Source: Nymphaea colorata | Lineage: Eukaryota; Streptophyta; Magnoliopsida; Nymphaeales; Nymphaeaceae | Direction of reading: 5' to 3' | Assembly: GCF_008831285.2 (NCBI RefSeq) | Contig: NC_045147.1 | Location: 19,596,581 to 19,660,580 of the forward strand | Length of the DNA: 64,000 bases | Shown here: positions 21,801-33,315 of the stretch, piece by piece | Numbering within the stretch: position 1 is the first letter of the stretch | Layout: each line of letters begins with the position of its first letter | Made by a program: the position numbers and the translations under genes | Notes under the pieces: model-generated | Databases searched by the model: none | Told to the model about the DNA's origin: nothing | The model's input: the letters and a program-made list of their open reading frames with translations, nothing else

Positions 21801-22925
21801 GTGAAAATGATCTTTGTCCAATGGACAAAGATCTCAATCTTCCATGTACAATTATAACATACGAAATATTCAATACAAAATCTTGCAATAGGAGACATCA
21901 AAGATAATTTTCCAAGGTTGAAATATCCAAATTTGATTCAAATATTTATAACAATCTTCCGGACAACATTGTCCAAAGAATAATTGAATATCATAAATTG
22001 TTCACATAGTATACATCACTTTGGCTAAAATGGTCGACAATCAACTTCCCGAACCACCATTCATACATCCAACATTTATTTGATGAAAAAGAATATCATA
22101 CCATTGATACACAATGTCATATTGGGACTTTGGATCAAAGGTCTGACCTGGCCCGGATAAACTGTTGAGCTCAAATTTAAAATCTCGGTTTGAATCAGGG
22201 GTCTAATCTGATTCGTCTTAGGTGTTCGATTTTGATTTGGGAGAAATGATTTGGATTAGAGGTTGAATATGATTCAATTAAGATGTTGAATTTGGTTCAA
22301 GGGTCTCATCTGATCCGGTATAGATGTTGAAACTCAGGTCATGGGTCCGGAACAGAGGTCTCATCTGTCCGGCTTTAGGTGTTTGCAACTAGAGTCTAGA
22401 TCACATGTCTAATATGATCTTATTTAGATGTTGCACTTGGGTTTGGATTTATGTCAATGATCGCAATCTACAATCCACTTTTCTGCATCGTGTGGGCGAT
22501 CTCCTAAGCTTCCCAATAAACAAGTTCAAAGGTCATAAGTAATGAAAATGATCATTGTCCCAAAGATAAGGATTTTAATTTTCCATGCACATTTATTACA
22601 CATGAAATATTCAATACAAAATCTATGAATGGGGAACATCAAAGATAATTATCCAACTTTGGGATCTCCTAATCCATGATTCAAATATTTATATGAATCT
22701 TCTTGGCAAAATAATCCAAAGAATCATTGTAGATCACAAACTGTTCATATAGTGTGCTTCACCTTTTTTAAAATAGTGCACAATCAACTTCTCAAACCGT
22801 CAGTCATACGTCCAATATTTATTTGATGAGAAAGAATATCATAGAAATGATAGAAGATGTCAAAGAAAAATGATAGAAGATGTCAAGGGAATTTGGATCA
22901 GAGGTCTGATCTGGCCCATAGGTGT
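18881..22925. repeat. Higher-order R2 array, period about 1.42 kb
   Basis: Landmark A ('gcatcctgtgagtgatctccaaagcatcc' type) recurs near 18,903, 20,319 and 21,743. Landmark B ('gcatcgtgtgggcgatctcctaagc' type) recurs near 19,633, 21,053 and 22,485. A and B are diverged versions of each other about 0.7 kb apart, so each 1.42-kb unit is a dimer A-B. Each half ends in subrepeats of about 55 bp with 'GATCAgAGGTCTaATCTGAtc' and 'TTAGGTGTTgGA'. About 2.8 dimers are present. Copies are more diverged than the 305-bp blocks. Several minus-strand frames (73-139 codons) are repeat shadows. Confidence 0.8.
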
Positions 22926-23979
22926 TGAAAGCTGCCCTTGCAAAATTTTGAAAAACTGAATAGCATTTAAAGCTTTTAAAGCTTTTTTAAGATATTACTT
23001 ATGAAACCTTTGGGTCTACAAAACTCGTGAAAATTGTGGCTTTTATAAATGAAAAAGAGTTTGAAATGCATGAGCTTTCCAAACTAGAAAATTTTTACGA
23101 AGGTCACATTTGTGCAAAAGTTTAGCCAAAAGTTTTTAAAATGTCATACCTTATAAAACCCCCAAACAATTGTCAAAGTCATCACAATGTTTAGAAAACT
23201 TCTGTTACAAAAACAACACTTAAAAATTTTCAAAAATCGAAGAATGTATCAATCTCTTAAATATTTCAAGACTTGAATTATAAGGTGAGAGTCACAAAAC
23301 CTGTGAAAGTCATGTGCCTTGTAAATTTAAAACAGTTTGAAAAATGCTTAAAAATTTTCCACTAAAATTTGTCAAGTTAGTGAAAAAGTTTATCTCCCTT
23401 GTAAAAAGTTTTAAAAATGCAAGATTTTTGTAAAACGAGAAAAATTTTCAAGAGACACTTGAAATTTTTTTAAGAAATTAAAGAATGGGCTACGCTTTTA
23501 AGAATTTCAAACAGTTTAAATGTTTCACAAAAAATGTTAAAAAATAAGGGGCAACTTGCAAAAGCTGAAACCATTGTCAAAATCACAAAAATTGTTCAAA
23601 AGTTTTATAAGTTAGAAACAACAATTGAAATTTTTTCAAAAATTATCAAGCTTTTGAAATTTCCAAAAAGTGTACTTTGAAATTCGTCAAATAGTTTGTA
23701 GTCATTATAAAAATATGTAAAAAATCTTGTAAAACGAAAACGATTGTTATCATGTTTAGAAAAAATAATGCAAAAAAAAAAAACTCAAGATAATGGTAGC
23801 TTTAAACAGGCCGAAATAATTTCCAAAAGATCTCTAAAAGACAAAAATTTTACATGTTGAAACCATACTTCCAAAATGTTCAAAAATTGAAAAATGCGTT
23901 AAGCTTATTAAAATCCTCATTGTTTTACTTGTAAAATGTCAGAGTTTTCAAAACTTGTGAAAGTTGTGAATTCTGTAAA
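22926..23979. repeat. AT-rich degenerate repeat
   Basis: Strongly A/T-rich, full of 'aaaattttc' and 'caaaaatt' runs. A longer motif ('aaaacNtgtgaaagttgtg..ttNtaaatt.aaaacagtttgaaa') recurs near 23,022, 23,296 and 23,951, suggesting an old, decayed tandem repeat. No gene is seen. The border with the R2 array at about 22,925 is abrupt. Confidence 0.45.
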
Positions 23980-24234
23980 TTAAAAACAGTTTTCAATGGA
24001 AGAGCATTGAAAACTAGAAAAAATGATGATGAACTTGAAGGTCTCCTTTACAAAATTGTTCATCTGAATGATGAAACAAATGTCGAAGAACTCATCAAAG
24101 TGTTCATAGCGATTCTCAAGAGATGACCCATCAAATGATGGTAACATTTGAATTAAATGGGGTTCAACCTCATAGTTGTATGTTGCAATCTTAGGTCTTC
24201 TGATAGCAGGATTTTGTTTCAGATGCATGAACAA
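23980..24234 (-). pseudogene. Decayed Ty3/gypsy gag fragment
   Basis: An 84-codon minus-strand frame contains 'YEVEPHLIQMLPSFDGSS', then 'EHFDEFFDIC' and 'VKETFKFIIIFSSF'. These line up in order with the start of the retrotransposon gag domain of plant Ty3/gypsy elements of the Athila/Tat type, whose usual pattern is FEIKP.LI.M....F.G, then a H...F..IC element, then a LRLFPFSL-like element. The fragment stops there: no zinc knuckle, protease or polymerase follows, and no LTRs were recognised. The family assignment is by memory of the motif pattern and is not searched. Confidence 0.45.
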
Positions 24235-26900
24235 AGTATTCTTTAACTGGATGGATCTAGGGTCGTGGATTTTGTGTGAATCTCAACGTTACATTGTTCC
24301 CATTATTAGCAACACCTTCTTCACTTTAAATCGGAAGGCCTTTTGAGTGTCCTTGTCTTATCATGATACTTTTTGCTTCCGATTCAAATTGATGAAGGAT
24401 TCTTCCTAAAGTTTTTTGCCCTTGTATACACTACCAATACCCTTGGTGTATGGCCCAGTTCCTACTTATGGCTTCTAGCCTAGCCTACCTCCTGTGAAAG
24501 GACAAGCCATAGTCCTAACTCAGCGAGTTGACAACAAAATAATTTTTGCTAGCCATTAACAGTGCTAACAATGCAACAAATGAAAAATGCACAACAAGCA
24601 AGCAAACAAGAAATAAACAGAGTAAATATTTTCAGCCTTGGCCGCCCTGCACTTTCATAAGTTACAATTCATGACAAGTTCTGTAATGCAACAAAATTAC
24701 AAAGACACAGATGTCCTAAAATCCACCAAAAATATGAAATAAAAGATAATTCTCCTAAAGAAAACAAGAGAATAAAAAAAAACCTACAGAAAATTAAAAA
24801 TCAAGGAATTTGATTTAGAAAACACGGAAAACATAATTCTGTTTTTACAGAGAAGAAACATGGATTTTGCCAAAAATTCAATCTCTCTCTTTCTGCAACT
24901 CCACGAATTCTGAACTTTTTGGCACACTTCCCAGAAGTATAGAAAGTTACTGACCAGAACATGAGCCCAGAGTGCTAACTTCAATCTTCTGAAATGTGTT
25001 CAGAAAGCCTCTATTTTGTTACATCGACAAGCTTTCTTTGTTTTGATATTTTGAAATCAACAAGTTAAAATGGGGATTCTTCTGAAAATATTTTACTTAA
25101 GTAGCCTTTGGTCTTTGTTTTAAACAAATAAAATATGCCCAAACCAAAATTAGAAATTTTCAACCAGATTCAATATTTTTAAATGAATTTAAATCTCAAA
25201 CAACCTTCTGTTGAAGAATAGAATATATAGGTTGGAAACCATAGCTTTTCTTTTCTGTTTTTTATGGCTAGAAAGATGCACAAGCTACTCTAAAACATGT
25301 AAGCACCCACGAACAACAAAAAACATACTAACAAACTTTAACAAAATGAAAGCTCAAAAAATTTAAAACAGAACTAGCACATACCTGTCCACTTGCTCAT
25401 TTTCATGCAATCACCATAACAACTCAAGCAAGTATAAAAGTGAGCATAGAAACGTGATGTATGTGAATCTACATGTAACTGACTATATTCAAAACCTATA
25501 TGTAACTAACTAACTAATCTAACCTTAGAAAGCAATAAAAAATATCAAATAAGTCATTCTAAATATCTAATACTTAGAAGTCCAAATACAACAAGCTTCA
25601 TATGTGATAAAAAAGCTTAAAAAAAAATCAGATCCAAACAACTTCACAACAATCAATATTGAGGCATCAACAAATTCAAAAACATATAGACAGGGACCAG
25701 ACAACTTCATATATGATCTGAGACTATGAATATTTCCACAAAAAAAGAAAGAATTGAACACTTCACCTTCCAACAGCATGTTCTTCTACAACACTTACGA
25801 TCAGACCCACAATAGATCTCCTTCTCCACACCCACAATCAGACACACTTTTGATTTCTTTTCCAGCACGAATGCTCTGATCCCCATCTGAGTTTTCCAAC
25901 AGCAACGCATCAGATATGTGCTCATATACACGATGTCCACAAGTTTTAGATTTACCTAGACATTAAAGAGAAAGAGGCATTGCTGCATTGTGGTTGCAAC
26001 TGATCAGATCCAAGATCCCCAGATCTCCTAGGTTATCGGTAGATTTTGGTGATTAACACATCCAGGAAGGAGACTACAACAACTAAGAAAACACCCACAA
26101 TCGAGATAGTTAGATCACATCTAGAGATGGTGTCAGATGCATTAGATTCAAACTACCGTTGATTCCATGTTGACAATGAAGGAAGAGAATAAAAAAAATG
26201 TCCTTTATTAACTCTAATACTATTAGTTCATCCTAATCTGGTTCCACATCAAGAAGTAGCATACACCTCATCCACCTTGAGGCACGAACCGTATGCCTCA
26301 TGCAATCAAATTAAAAGTTTAAAAGCTTCAAAAACAGTCACTGTAAAATAGAACTTTGGGGATGAAGATAGTGAAAATGGATGAAAACCAACATAATTTA
26401 GATATAAAGCAATTCAACTTCTAGACATTCGATAGAAAAAATCATACAAACAAAGCCATCATCCAAGCACCACACCTTATAACAATCAAAGCCATTGCAG
26501 ATACAAAACCCAAACACGAATTCAGTGAACGAACGGATACACACTCAAAAAGGGGTAAAAGAAAGCCTTAGGAGAGCGTGGTTTTCAGCATCATTCAACT
26601 AACATTAATGTCATTCATGGAAAAGCTCTCAAAATAATAACATAATTGAGGAAAACTATGAACATAACATTGGATGAAAGTTATGAAATAAATGAGAAAT
26701 ACACGAGAAACAAAGGAAATCAAATACAAATCAGCCAAGCGAATCATCCTTCGTGGGTTCACGGAAGGAACTTAACAGAGCACAAAAAGCTCTACTGCAA
26801 CTATAGAGAATCGAGCAAAATGATGCATCCGAAGGAAAAAATTGTATTCCGATGAGACGAAAGAAAAAGGTTCAAGAGAAAAAATAGCAAACAACATGAA
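24235..26900. other. Gene-poor AT-rich interval
   Basis: About 2.7 kb with no recognisable protein, RNA gene or intact repeat. The open frames at 24,784-24,984, 25,567-25,940 and 26,646-26,855 are short, overlap each other or have no family signature. 24,240-24,560 may be leader sequence of the decayed gypsy element on the minus strand. Parts could be introns or UTR of a minus-strand transcript starting in the GC island near 27,000-27,480. Confidence 0.4.
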
Positions 26901-26984
26901 TGAGACGGAAACGTGAGAGAGAAGAAAAGAGTAGTTCATTTAATGGTCAGTGGTTTGGGTATGAAGGAAAGAAGGAAGAAACAA

Positions 26985-27480
26985 ACAATACCTCGAAACC
27001 AGACCCGCCGATGGCTGCCAAGGAGGCGAGTAGGCTGCGAAGGGGTTCATCTGATAAGGTTTAGGACTGCCGATCAGCCGATCTTTGATGGCCTTAGACG
27101 GCTGCAAGCGATTTCGAGATTAGGTTCGTCGGATTCACAAACCCAAGGAACCTGACAAAGGGGTCCCCGAAGCCTGAAAAGCTCGCTGCATTCCACCGGC
27201 TCTGCCTCTGCTTGAAACCACAAGCCCCACCCACGACAACGACCAGTGCGGGGTCTCTCTCTCTCTCCCTCTCTCGCTCTGCGGCTATCTGCGCTCTCTC
27301 TCTATCCCGCGGCATTGGCTTTCGAGAAGGCGGTCTTCTGCTCTCACTCACCCGCGGCAATGGCTTTACCCGCGAAACATTCAACTTCGAAGTCGGTAAA
27401 TAAAACAAAAGAATACGAGTACAGCTGTCCGTCCAAAATAGGGAACTTGCTAAGTAGTGGAACGGAAAGGTGGTTAAGTC
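26985..27480. promoter_or_regulatory. GC-rich island with CT tract, possible orphan gene start
   Basis: A local rise in G+C in an AT-rich neighbourhood, containing a (CT)n-rich run at 27,249-27,313. CT-rich tracts next to GC-rich sequence are common in plant 5' UTRs and core promoters. Overlapping open frames on both strands (27,094-27,483 minus, 27,246-27,521 plus) are low-complexity (ER/SL runs) and not recognised. No downstream exons could be joined in either direction. Confidence 0.3.
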
Positions 27481-27519
27481 CAAAACTGGCGTGCTCGTTA
27501 AGATTAGCTACCAAATATT

Positions 27520-28900
27520 AAAATGGAAACAAAACAACTCGTTGTCCATAAAAATCAAGGAATAAGTTGTGGGAATGACAAAATTCGATAAAGAAATCAC
27601 ACTTAAAATTTGAATTTGAAAAATGAAGGGCTCTGGTCGTGTATGGTCTTCTTGATGTTGACACAGTCCCATGTACTTGGAATAATAAATATTGAAGTTT
27701 CTCAATTTATGTGGATAAAAAAAATTCATTTATTTTTTTAGATTTCGTAATGCAGCGTGCCTCTTATAAGCTGCAAATTAAATATCGTATTTACATTTTT
27801 CTTATTTTTCTGATGCCTTTCTTTAAGATCAAGATAAGCTGAGGAATTCATTAAGCTTTGCCTCTGAAATGCCGTTTCAGTCTGTCAGTAAAGATCAGCT
27901 GGCCGTAATTTCTTATTATCGCCAATGATGCCAACAAATTTAATTTAGATCTGATATCCAACCAAGCGGCTTCAAATACATCATATATGGAAATCAAGAA
28001 AACAATTTGAAATTCGACTAAGAAATCAGATCAAATTCAGATTTGAATTTAATAAATGAAATCTGATTGGAATAGGGTTGAAATTCATATTTAAATAATG
28101 TCTGACTGGATCAAATTTAGGTTTAGTCATATATTGATCTCAACTGGATTGGGCAAATCTCCCCATTTCCCATGTTAAATCCTCAAAGTGGTAGCAAATT
28201 TTTGCCTCTTTGACTCCTAATATTAGCATAATGAAGACGACAATCTTATTCTTATTTGTTTATAACTTAACAAAGACTATATTTAAACTTAAAAGACTGT
28301 ATTGAAGTAGAAGCTCTTTCAAGATACCATCATTCAAACGGGAGAATTTTTTTAGTCCCATCATCTCTTGAAATTATGGCCAAAAGTCAGCCCCTAACAT
28401 GTTGCTTCCTTTTATTTTTTCTTTAATTTGACAAGTTAAGTGTATCAGTAGTAAGATTGTGCCAAGAAAGTCACGGTTTTTATGGAGCTCTTGAAGGAGA
28501 CCTTCAACCTGAATCGCCCGAAGAAACGATAGATTGTGCCAAGAGAGTCGCTCGGGGAGGGTTCGAACTCGGAAGCAGTATTCGGTTAGCGGACCACAGA
28601 ATTTGCTTCTCACTTTTGTCCTCACGGGTGACGCTGCCGCCTTCGGAACGCATACGTGTACAGGACTCATCGTGGAAACAATGTAATTTTTTGGGTTCTG
28701 AAGGGAAAAGAAGCGAAAGCCCATAGAACGTGAGGGGAAGTGCTTCCGGCGAGCCCCCTTCTTGGAGTGCTACGCCGATTAAAGATCAGAAACGGCAGAA
28801 GAGGAAGGACTAATCGCGACGGTTTTTAGCATTTTGCGTTTGAGGTCGGATTCTAGATCGTGTTTCTATCGTCTCATCAAAATCTTTGGGTTGGAGAACG
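27520..28900. other. Intergenic, upstream of V-ATPase D
   Basis: AT-rich to about 28,430, with nothing recognised. 28,450-28,730 is less AT-rich and has overlapping frames on both strands (89 and 116 codons) without family resemblance. It includes a 'gggttcgaactcgg' string that looks like a tRNA T-arm loop but lacks a paired stem, so no tRNA is called. Confidence 0.4.
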
Positions 28901-29058
28901 GAGAAGGTACTCCATCTGATCGATTCTAGGGTTTTTCTGCAATTAGATTGAAAGAATCGTGATTTTGGGATTCTTTGGGTGTAAAGATAAAAGGGATTTG
29001 TGTTCTTCTTGTTCGGAATCGTTCCGATATAGGCTAGGGTTTTGGTATCGTCAGGAAG

Positions 29059-29838
29059 ATGGCCGGCCAGGGTCAGAGGCTCAACGTCGTTCCGACGGTG
29101 ACGATGCTCGGGGTCATGAAGGCCCGCCTAATCGGTGCCACGAGGGGCCACGCCCTACTCAAAAAGAAGAGCGACGCCCTGACCGTTCAGTTCCGGCAGA
29201 TCCTGAAGAAGATCGTCTCCGCCAAGGAGTCGATGGGCGACATCATGAAGACATCCGCTTTCGCCCTCACGGAGGCCAAGTATGTCGCCGGCGATAATGT
29301 CAAGCACGTCGTCCTCGAGAACGTCCGATCCGCGACGCTGAAGGTTCGATCCCGTCAGGAGAACGTCGCCGGCGTCAAGCTCCCGAGGTTCGAGTACTTC
29401 AGCGACGGCGAGACCAAGAATGATCTGACCGGGCTAGCGAGGGGCGGGCAGCAGATCCAGCTCTGCCGCGCAGCCTACATCAAGGCCATCGAGGTCCTAG
29501 TCGAGCTCGCTTCTCTGCAAACGTCGTTCCTGACGCTCGATGAGGCGATAAAAACGACGAATCGGAGGGTCAACGCGCTCGAGAACGTGGTGAAGCCGAG
29601 GCTCGAGAACACAATCAATTACATCAAGGGTGAGCTCGATGAGCTAGAGAGAGAGGATTTCTTTCGGCTTAAGAAGATTCAGGGGTACAAGAAGAGGGAA
29701 ATCGAGCGGCAAATGCTAGCGGCCAAGCAGTACGCAGACGAGCAGGAGGCGGAGAAGATTTCTCTCAAGAAGGGGATCTCAATCAATGCCGCGCACAATC
29801 TGCTGGCAGTGGAGAAGGATGAAGACATTATCTTCTAA
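29059..29838 (+). CDS. VHA-D: V-type proton ATPase subunit D
   Basis: Subunit D forms, with F, the central rotor shaft of the V1 sector. It passes the rotation driven by ATP hydrolysis in A3B3 to the membrane ring and so acidifies the vacuole and trans-Golgi compartments. The 259-aa product is full length for the plant family (about 260 aa) and ends in the familiar acidic tail EDEDIIF-like (KDEDIIF). The start MAGQGQRLNVVPTVTMLG, the 'RLIGATRGHALLKKKSDAL' helix (residues 23-41) and the long C-terminal helix around 'NYIKGELDELEREDFFRLKK' are typical; both ends are long amphipathic helices that form an antiparallel coiled coil. The ATG is in good context (aagATGGc). The gene is a single exon with GC-rich coding sequence in AT-rich surroundings. 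The soluble cytosolic-side subunit has no signal peptide. No defect is seen. Confidence 0.97.
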   Translation: MAGQGQRLNVVPTVTMLGVMKARLIGATRGHALLKKKSDALTVQFRQILKKIVSAKESMGDIMKTSAFALTEAKYVAGDNVKHVVLENVRSATLKVRSRQENVAGVKLPRFEYFSDGETKNDLTGLARGGQQIQLCRAAYIKAIEVLVELASLQTSFLTLDEAIKTTNRRVNALENVVKPRLENTINYIKGELDELEREDFFRLKKIQGYKKREIERQMLAAKQYADEQEAEKISLKKGISINAAHNLLAVEKDEDIIF

Positions 29839-32640
29839 GAGGTTCTGTTTAATACTGTGCTGTATTTCTTTTCAGGATATTGTTTTCGAGTAATGTTAGG
29901 AATCAGTAGCTTTCCTGGGGTGGAAACAAGGCCTTCCTTTTTCTACTTGAAGGGTGTTCATTTTGGTTCTTCCAGCACGTAACAAAAATAAATTAACCGT
30001 TGAGTTAGCAGAATGTAGCATATGAGAGATTTCGATGTGTTGTTTTAGAGCATATCTTATGGAATAAGCTATAGTTTTGATGATGATATCTTTGCTCGAT
30101 GCAAAATCTTTCTTCCTAATTTTCTTGGCCAATTCCACCCTTTTCCCTTTTCAGGTGAACTTGTTAATTCGTCGTTTTGCTTTTCGGTGTTTACTTTTCT
30201 CACTCTTTGTGAGAAGTCATATCTGCTTATACAGCTGACTGAATTGGCTTATTACTGTAGTTATTGAATGTTGGAATTGGAAGTAATGGGTAATGCGATC
30301 ATTATAGGATCATTGACCCATTCCAGCTGTTCTTCTTGCAGTGCTTTTGATTATTTTATAGCCTAAAGCATTGCTCTACAAATTTGTCACTTCATCTATA
30401 TAGAACGGTCTGAAATCTGATTTAAATATAATATCATACCTACAACTGTGTATCAAATCTACTACTTGGAATCACGGTTCATTATTGTCGACTCTTGTGT
30501 AGATACAGTTCCTTCGTGGCACTTGATCTGAATGTGTTTAATATTCAATTCATTTTCTAATCCAGCTATTTCTGAAGCGAGGGCGCAAAGGCATCTAGTG
30601 AGTGAATCGTGATAATAGGTGCGATTTGTTTGACAAGTGAATGCAAAGCTAATAATACATAAGCAATTGATAAAAAATTTCTGGACTGTTCGAATGTCAA
30701 TTGATGTTGGTCACAATTTTTTAATTCTTTGGTTATTCATATGCCTTGCGGTCTTTACAATGATTGCATATTTTGAGATTGGGGAAGAGAGGAAGCGTTA
30801 CTTGAGAAACTTGTGCCTTCTACTATGAAGACACAGCAAATCAACTGTTGCAGACAAATTCAGGTATTATTCAGCAATGGTCTTTGAACAGAATTTTCCT
30901 GCTAAAAATAGCAGGTTGGGTTGAATTTGGGTCAGGTTTCTGTTGTATGTGATGTGCGTGCTTGCTGTGGCTTTAACTTTCTATTTGGAAGTTGGAATCA
31001 TTGGTTGCTGTCTTACTTGTTGCCACCTTAGTTGTAAAAATGTGCCTATGAGTGGCTATGCCCTACATTGCCACCTTCTGGACTAGGCTGTGTCACTTGG
31101 GCACCCAAGTGAAAAAGATATGTTAGAATTCTTTTTTCCCCTCTGTTTTTCTTCTATTTTACTTTTCGTTATTATTTTGCTTCATTTTATTTTTATTTTT
31201 TTCTCCTTCTTCTTCCTAACTTTTTCTTTCATTTTTTGTTTTTGGCCTTCACCAAGGCTATCCTAGCACTTTTAACTACTAAGGATACCACATGCACGTC
31301 TCATTAGGTCTATAGAGCATTGAAGGACTGGCATCCACAGGGAAGGGAGCTAGTCTTCCACCCAGATGTGTTGTTGGGTCTATAGCATTGACTTACTGAC
31401 ATCCAGATGGAATGAAGTTAGTTTTCACCCAGCTGATATCTAGATGATCCCTGACTTCAGAATATCTAGCAAAAAGCCGTGTCCTGTCTCCCAGTTATCC
31501 ATCCTTTCCAATACTTTCTGCGAGATATAACAGAGATCCTGCTACTGAATGAGCTAAATACTCCAGTAGCTCCTCAACAAGTTTCTGGCTGTAACAGCTC
31601 GGTACCATCCTTCCAAATAATCCCCTTGAAAACTTTCCCGGTTGAATCAACTAACATCTTAGTTACAAGCAAAGCCTTGGTCTGGATTCTTGCTTCAAGA
31701 TTGATTTGGTAACACGCATGCCTCCTTCAGTGCCAGTGCTGCTAAGCCAAAATCCCACCTACACCCAAATTTTAACCTTCAATTGGAGCACATCATCCAT
31801 CTTTTGTTTAAATTACAATTAACAATTTTACCGGAGGTCTGATGTCACTGGCGATCTGTTAGAAAAGAAAACCAACAAGGTTTCAGAGGGAGGAAATCGA
31901 TGAAAGTCAAAGTTGAAGCCGCGTTCCAACTTGTCTGAAAGACATCAAGTTGCCAAATATGTAGCAACATTTCCAAATATTTGTAAGGATGTTATGAGAT
32001 ATTTAAGTGTTGAAGACTACTGGTACCTCAGATACAAGCTGGGGCCATAGCACCAATACTATTTCTGTCAAGGTCGAGGTATCAGCTTCTTCTACCTATG
32101 TACCCTTTCTGAATATCTGCTGATTTGGATGAATTAAATTGCAGAGAGGTAACTGAATGAGAATGCCCTGGTTACTTGCACCCAGACAACCCTAGCGTTT
32201 AACCTTCTACAGGAAACATTCAACCTGAACACTTTCTTCAGCTTCATGAAGAGACCTGTTAATTGTCTTTTCCAGAAAGACCTGCTAATTGTGGTGTTTG
32301 AGATTGTTCAAGGGTAGCGAGGAATCTAATGCTGAAAGGTAATTTCTTGAGTGTCTAGATAAGAGCCTGCCTCAGTTATAGGGAACGGCTAGGTTGTATT
32401 TTATTCATCAGTTTCGCTGGAAGATTCAAGCATTTTTGTATCAAGTTATTGCAAGATCAAGCAATCTGCACAATGATGCATGTAAGAACCATTGGAACCA
32501 AGCAGCTTTGACTAAACCTGTTTGCGATCTGCGAGTAGAGGAGGTCGAGAGCGGCAAGGGACTGAACCGGCGAAAGTTAGTCACGCGGTGCCACGCACCC
32601 TTTCGCACAAGGTTTCTAACTAAATCTGGAAGGCTACCTT
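29839..32640. other. Intergenic, no gene recognised
   Basis: 2.8 kb. The first few hundred bases probably include the VHA-D 3' UTR. A T-rich run lies at 31,130-31,240. A degenerate duplication of about 65 bp ('ggtctatag.gcattga...ccacccag') occurs at about 31,307-31,364 and 31,377-31,432. Frames at 30,637-30,828 and 31,479-31,712 have no recognisable features. 32,394-32,640 is a less AT-rich stretch that abuts the PEPC fragment and is of unknown origin. Confidence 0.4.
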
Positions 32641-32649
32641 TTAGCTTGG

Positions 32650-33315
32650 TGGAGCAGATTCTAATGCAAAGAAATCCCACGTTCTCTCTTGGAATACAAC
32701 AGATCGATACTCCTTAGTTGCCACCACGGCCATTTCATCCATCAAAGCACGCCATTCTGGCCTAGGTGGGACTGGAGGATGCATCCCATGCTCAAGGGTA
32801 GCAGCAGTGAAACGCTGGAGTGTACGAAAACATAAATGCTCCTCTCCAAATGACTGCTCTATAACTTCACCTTGGACAGTGACGCGAAGAGATCCGTGAA
32901 TAGTATCAGGTGGCTGAGACAGGATGGCAAGATGAGTAGGTCCACCACCTCTTCCAACTGTTCCTCCTCTACCATGGAACATTGTCAACTTGACACCATA
33001 TTGCTTGGCAACTTTTACAAGCTCCTCCTGAGCTTTGTATAGCTGCCAGGCAGCTGATAGTCTTCCAGCATCCTTGCCAGAGTCTGAATATCCAATCATA
33101 ACCTCTTGCTTCCCATTTATCCTGTTCTGTACCAGTCAATTGAAAAGAGCCGAGCTACAGCAGCAGGTGCAGCTTCAAGATCAGCAAGTTTCTCAAACAA
33201 TGGAACCACTCTCAGTGGTTTTTTCACATGGCATTCACGTTGCAAAAGCTCAACAGCAAGAACATCTGATGGAGCTGTGGCCATTGAGATAATGTATGCT
33301 CCAAAATACGTCAAA
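32650..33315 (-). pseudogene. Phosphoenolpyruvate carboxylase fragment, frameshifted
   Basis: Two minus-strand frames together cover about 215 residues of the roughly 965-residue plant PEPC, which makes oxaloacetate from PEP and bicarbonate in the cytosol. The upstream piece (33,117-33,314) has '[20 protein letters not shown]' through 'FSIDWYR'. The second (32,641-33,099 plus a few residues before its ATG) has the catalytic signatures '[14 protein letters not shown]' and '[14 protein letters not shown]'. They are joined by a 1-base loss in the codons after DWYR (about 33,128-33,131), which brings an immediate TAA in the first frame. Similarity stops after 'EYRSVVFQE' on one side and just before FGAYII on the other. 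No other PEPC exons are in the window. It is called a pseudogene because it is truncated at both ends and frameshifted; a single sequencing error could explain only the frameshift. Confidence 0.85.

Noticed and set aside
1-22925. Possibility that the array is a CRISPR-like or gene-family array
   Set aside because: Unit length of about 305 bp, no unique spacers, no coding content and a plant nuclear context; it is a satellite-like tandem repeat.
28555-28580. tRNA-like string 'gggttcgaactcgg'
   Set aside because: The loop resembles a T-arm, but the stems do not pair and no acceptor or anticodon arm was found on either strand.
32441-32717. Frames of 79 and 107 codons next to the PEPC fragment
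   Set aside because: Not recognised and overlapping on opposite strands. Some of the minus-strand sequence is simply out of frame with the PEPC relic.
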